From RGIG3009 sp964470515 (GTDB lineage: Bacteria > Bacillota > Clostridia > Oscillospirales > Acutalibacteraceae): a stretch of 5,539 nt of DNA. Location of the stretch: positions 1 through 5,539 of the forward strand of contig CAYYDD010000081.1 of NCBI GenBank assembly GCA_964470515.1, written 5' to 3'. The notes under the pieces were generated by a model, which saw only the letters and a program-made list of their open reading frames with translations, was not told the DNA's origin and ran no database searches. Position 1 is the stretch's first letter. Each line of letters starts with the position of its first letter. Positions 5,053 through 5,539 of the stretch are shown piece after piece. The position numbers and the translations under genes are program-made.

Positions 5053-5054
5053 CC

Positions 5055-5084
5055 TTGACAAAGGCTTTTTGTTGTGATTATAAT
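5055..5084 (+). promoter_or_regulatory. Consensus sigma-A promoter, divergent from the minus-strand promoter
   Basis: TTGACA (5055-5060) and TATAAT (5079-5084) are both perfect hexamers, with an 18-base spacer. Its -35 box is only two bases from the -35 box of the minus promoter, so the two probably compete or share a regulator. The RNA would start near 5091 and run straight into the 19-bp inverted repeat. No substantial gene follows until hsdS; the only short frame, ATG 5110, gives 19 codons (MNDIAYQPFGMRYRSVHRV) with a poor ribosome site. Confidence 0.7.
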
Positions 5085-5111
5085 GAAAAAACGGCGCGTT
5101 TGGGTGCACAT

Positions 5112-5153
5112 GAACGATATCGCATACCAACCGTTTGGTATGCGATATCGTTC
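5112..5153. repeat. Perfect 19-bp inverted repeat with 4-base loop
   Basis: GAACGATATCGCATACCAA (5112-5130) is the exact complement of 5135-5153, with CCGT between. Each arm also contains the palindrome CGATATCG. No T-run follows, so it is not a standard terminator. It lies about 20 bases into the RNA of the consensus promoter upstream. It could be an operator, a stable 5' RNA hairpin, or the product of a rearrangement. Confidence 0.85.
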
Positions 5154-5216
5154 TGTCCATAGGGTTTAGCGAGCATCGGATGTTAGCGACAAAATCCTGT
5201 AAATATATATAGACGG

Positions 5217-5245
5217 TTGATTATTAAAGCAAATGGTGTTATAAT
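5217..5245 (+). promoter_or_regulatory. Extended -10 promoter of hsdS
   Basis: TTGATT (5217-5222), a 17-base spacer and TATAAT (5240-5245) preceded by TGT, giving an extended -10. The predicted start near 5252 falls inside the left arm of the following hairpin, so the dyad could act at the DNA level as an operator as well as in RNA made from promoters further upstream. Confidence 0.7.
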
Positions 5246-5247
5246 AA

Positions 5248-5298
5248 CCCTCAAAGGCTTTGCCTTTGAGGGCTTCGCCCAAACAACGCTTCGCGTTG
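5248..5298 (+). repeat. Row of short hairpins with TTT/TTC loops in the hsdS leader
   Basis: Three dyads are packed together: CCCTCAAAGGC (5248-5258)/GCCTTTGAGGG (5262-5272), 11-bp arms, loop TTT; GGGC (5270-5273)/GCCC (5277-5280), loop TTC, overlapping the first; and CAACGC (5284-5289)/GCGTTG (5293-5298), loop TTC. A T-run (ATTTTTT, 5312-5318) comes some 14 bases later. The first two cannot form together, which hints at a switch or at terminator-like control of hsdS. Confidence 0.65.
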
Positions 5299-5351
5299 CG
5301 GTTACGGTATAATTTTTTAGTTAGAATACAGAGAAAGGTGGATGCAACATA

Positions 5352-5539
5352 ATGATAGTCAAGAAAAGCACGTCCGCCTTATCACCGGAAAAACGGCTGA
5401 AAAATGCTCTCGTCCCGGCAGATGAACAGCCTTACGAGGTGCCGAAGAATTGGTGTTGGACTAAGTTGGAAAAAGTGTCAGATATCATTATGGGGCAATC
5501 CCCCGCTGGAACAGACACCACAGAAGACAGCTCGTTCAC
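5352..5539 (+). CDS. hsdS: Type I restriction-modification specificity subunit HsdS, N-terminal part (runs off the window)
   Basis: ATG 5352 lies ten bases after AAAGGTGG (5334-5341). The visible 62 residues begin MIVKKSTSALSPEKRLKNAL and continue VPADEQPYEVPKNWCWTKL, then EKVSDIIMGQSPAGTDT. 'PYE.P.NW.W..L..V.DI..GQSP' is the characteristic opening of the first target-recognition domain (methylase_S fold) of HsdS, which decides the half-site sequence recognised by the HsdM2HsdS methyltransferase and the HsdR nuclease complex. The short lead 'LSPEKRLKNALVPADEQPYEVP' is usual in Clostridia. No hsdM lies upstream, so HsdS is either first in its operon or a separate, possibly exchangeable, specificity cassette. 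The rest of the first recognition domain, the spacer helix and the second domain are outside the window. Confidence 0.9.
   Translation, partial: MIVKKSTSALSPEKRLKNALVPADEQPYEVPKNWCWTKLEKVSDIIMGQSPAGTDTTEDSSF

Larger units (their letters stand above)
4998..5351. other. Divergent regulatory region between the pepV cluster and hsdS
   Basis: This 354-base stretch has no protein gene. It contains two back-to-back promoters, a 19-bp perfect inverted repeat, a 7-bp direct repeat TTAGCGA (5166-5172 and 5183-5189), an AT-rich segment (AAATATATATAG), the hsdS promoter and the TTC-loop hairpins. The base composition shifts from GC-rich on the left to AT-rich on the right, which suggests the hsdS side was acquired. 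Confidence 0.6.

Noticed and set aside
1..5539. tRNA, rRNA, CRISPR array, complete insertion sequence
   Set aside because: No cloverleaf, rRNA-like segment, regularly spaced repeat-spacer pattern or transposase reading was seen on either strand.

Overview
The window looks like a gut Bacillota (Clostridia, probably Oscillospiraceae/Ruminococcaceae, Faecalibacterium- or Gemmiger-like). This rests on the strong AAAGGAGG-type ribosome binding sites, the PepV and YcxB protein types, and a GC-rich chromosomal block set between AT-richer mobile-element debris. The taxonomic call is inference; no rRNA or marker gene is present.

Left part, 1-1200 (AT-richer, mobile debris). Three gene fragments sit head to tail: the 3' end of an ArsR/SmtB metal-responsive regulator with a Cys-rich tail; the start of an ArsP-type permease that breaks off after about 36 codons; and the last ~88 codons of a large serine recombinase fused to it out of frame. 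The recombinase fragment ends in a terminator-like hairpin and then abuts the 3' part of an XRE regulator with one membrane segment. An integrative element appears to have entered the XRE gene and later lost nearly all of its interior.

1200-2020 holds no convincing protein gene but is highly structured. It contains a 25-codon leader ORF whose end forms one arm of a long attenuator-like terminator, five further hairpins, and a 20-bp-period repeat. It resembles the control region (leader, ori or oriT) of a plasmid or ICE that has lost its genes.

2020-5030 is a GC-rich minus-strand cluster. From a good promoter (5024-5052), transcription would pass through a serine hydrolase gene reduced to its two ends, an intact PepV-type dipeptidase (start 4822), a possible 49-aa tail-anchored membrane peptide, a 43-aa ORF that looks like a YcxB N-terminus, and an intact YcxB-like membrane protein coupled to it by a TAATG overlap. 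A strong hairpin terminator lies at 2022-2056.

5030-5539. A near-consensus plus-strand promoter diverges back to back from the minus promoter and leads into a 19-bp perfect inverted repeat. A second extended -10 promoter and a row of short TTT/TTC-loop hairpins follow, then the beginning of a type I restriction specificity subunit (hsdS), which runs off the window.

The most notable items are the structured, apparently gene-less control region at 1310-1961, the recombinase-associated junctions at 361-374 and ~686, the 'ends-only' serine hydrolase, and the inverted-repeat promoter region in front of hsdS.
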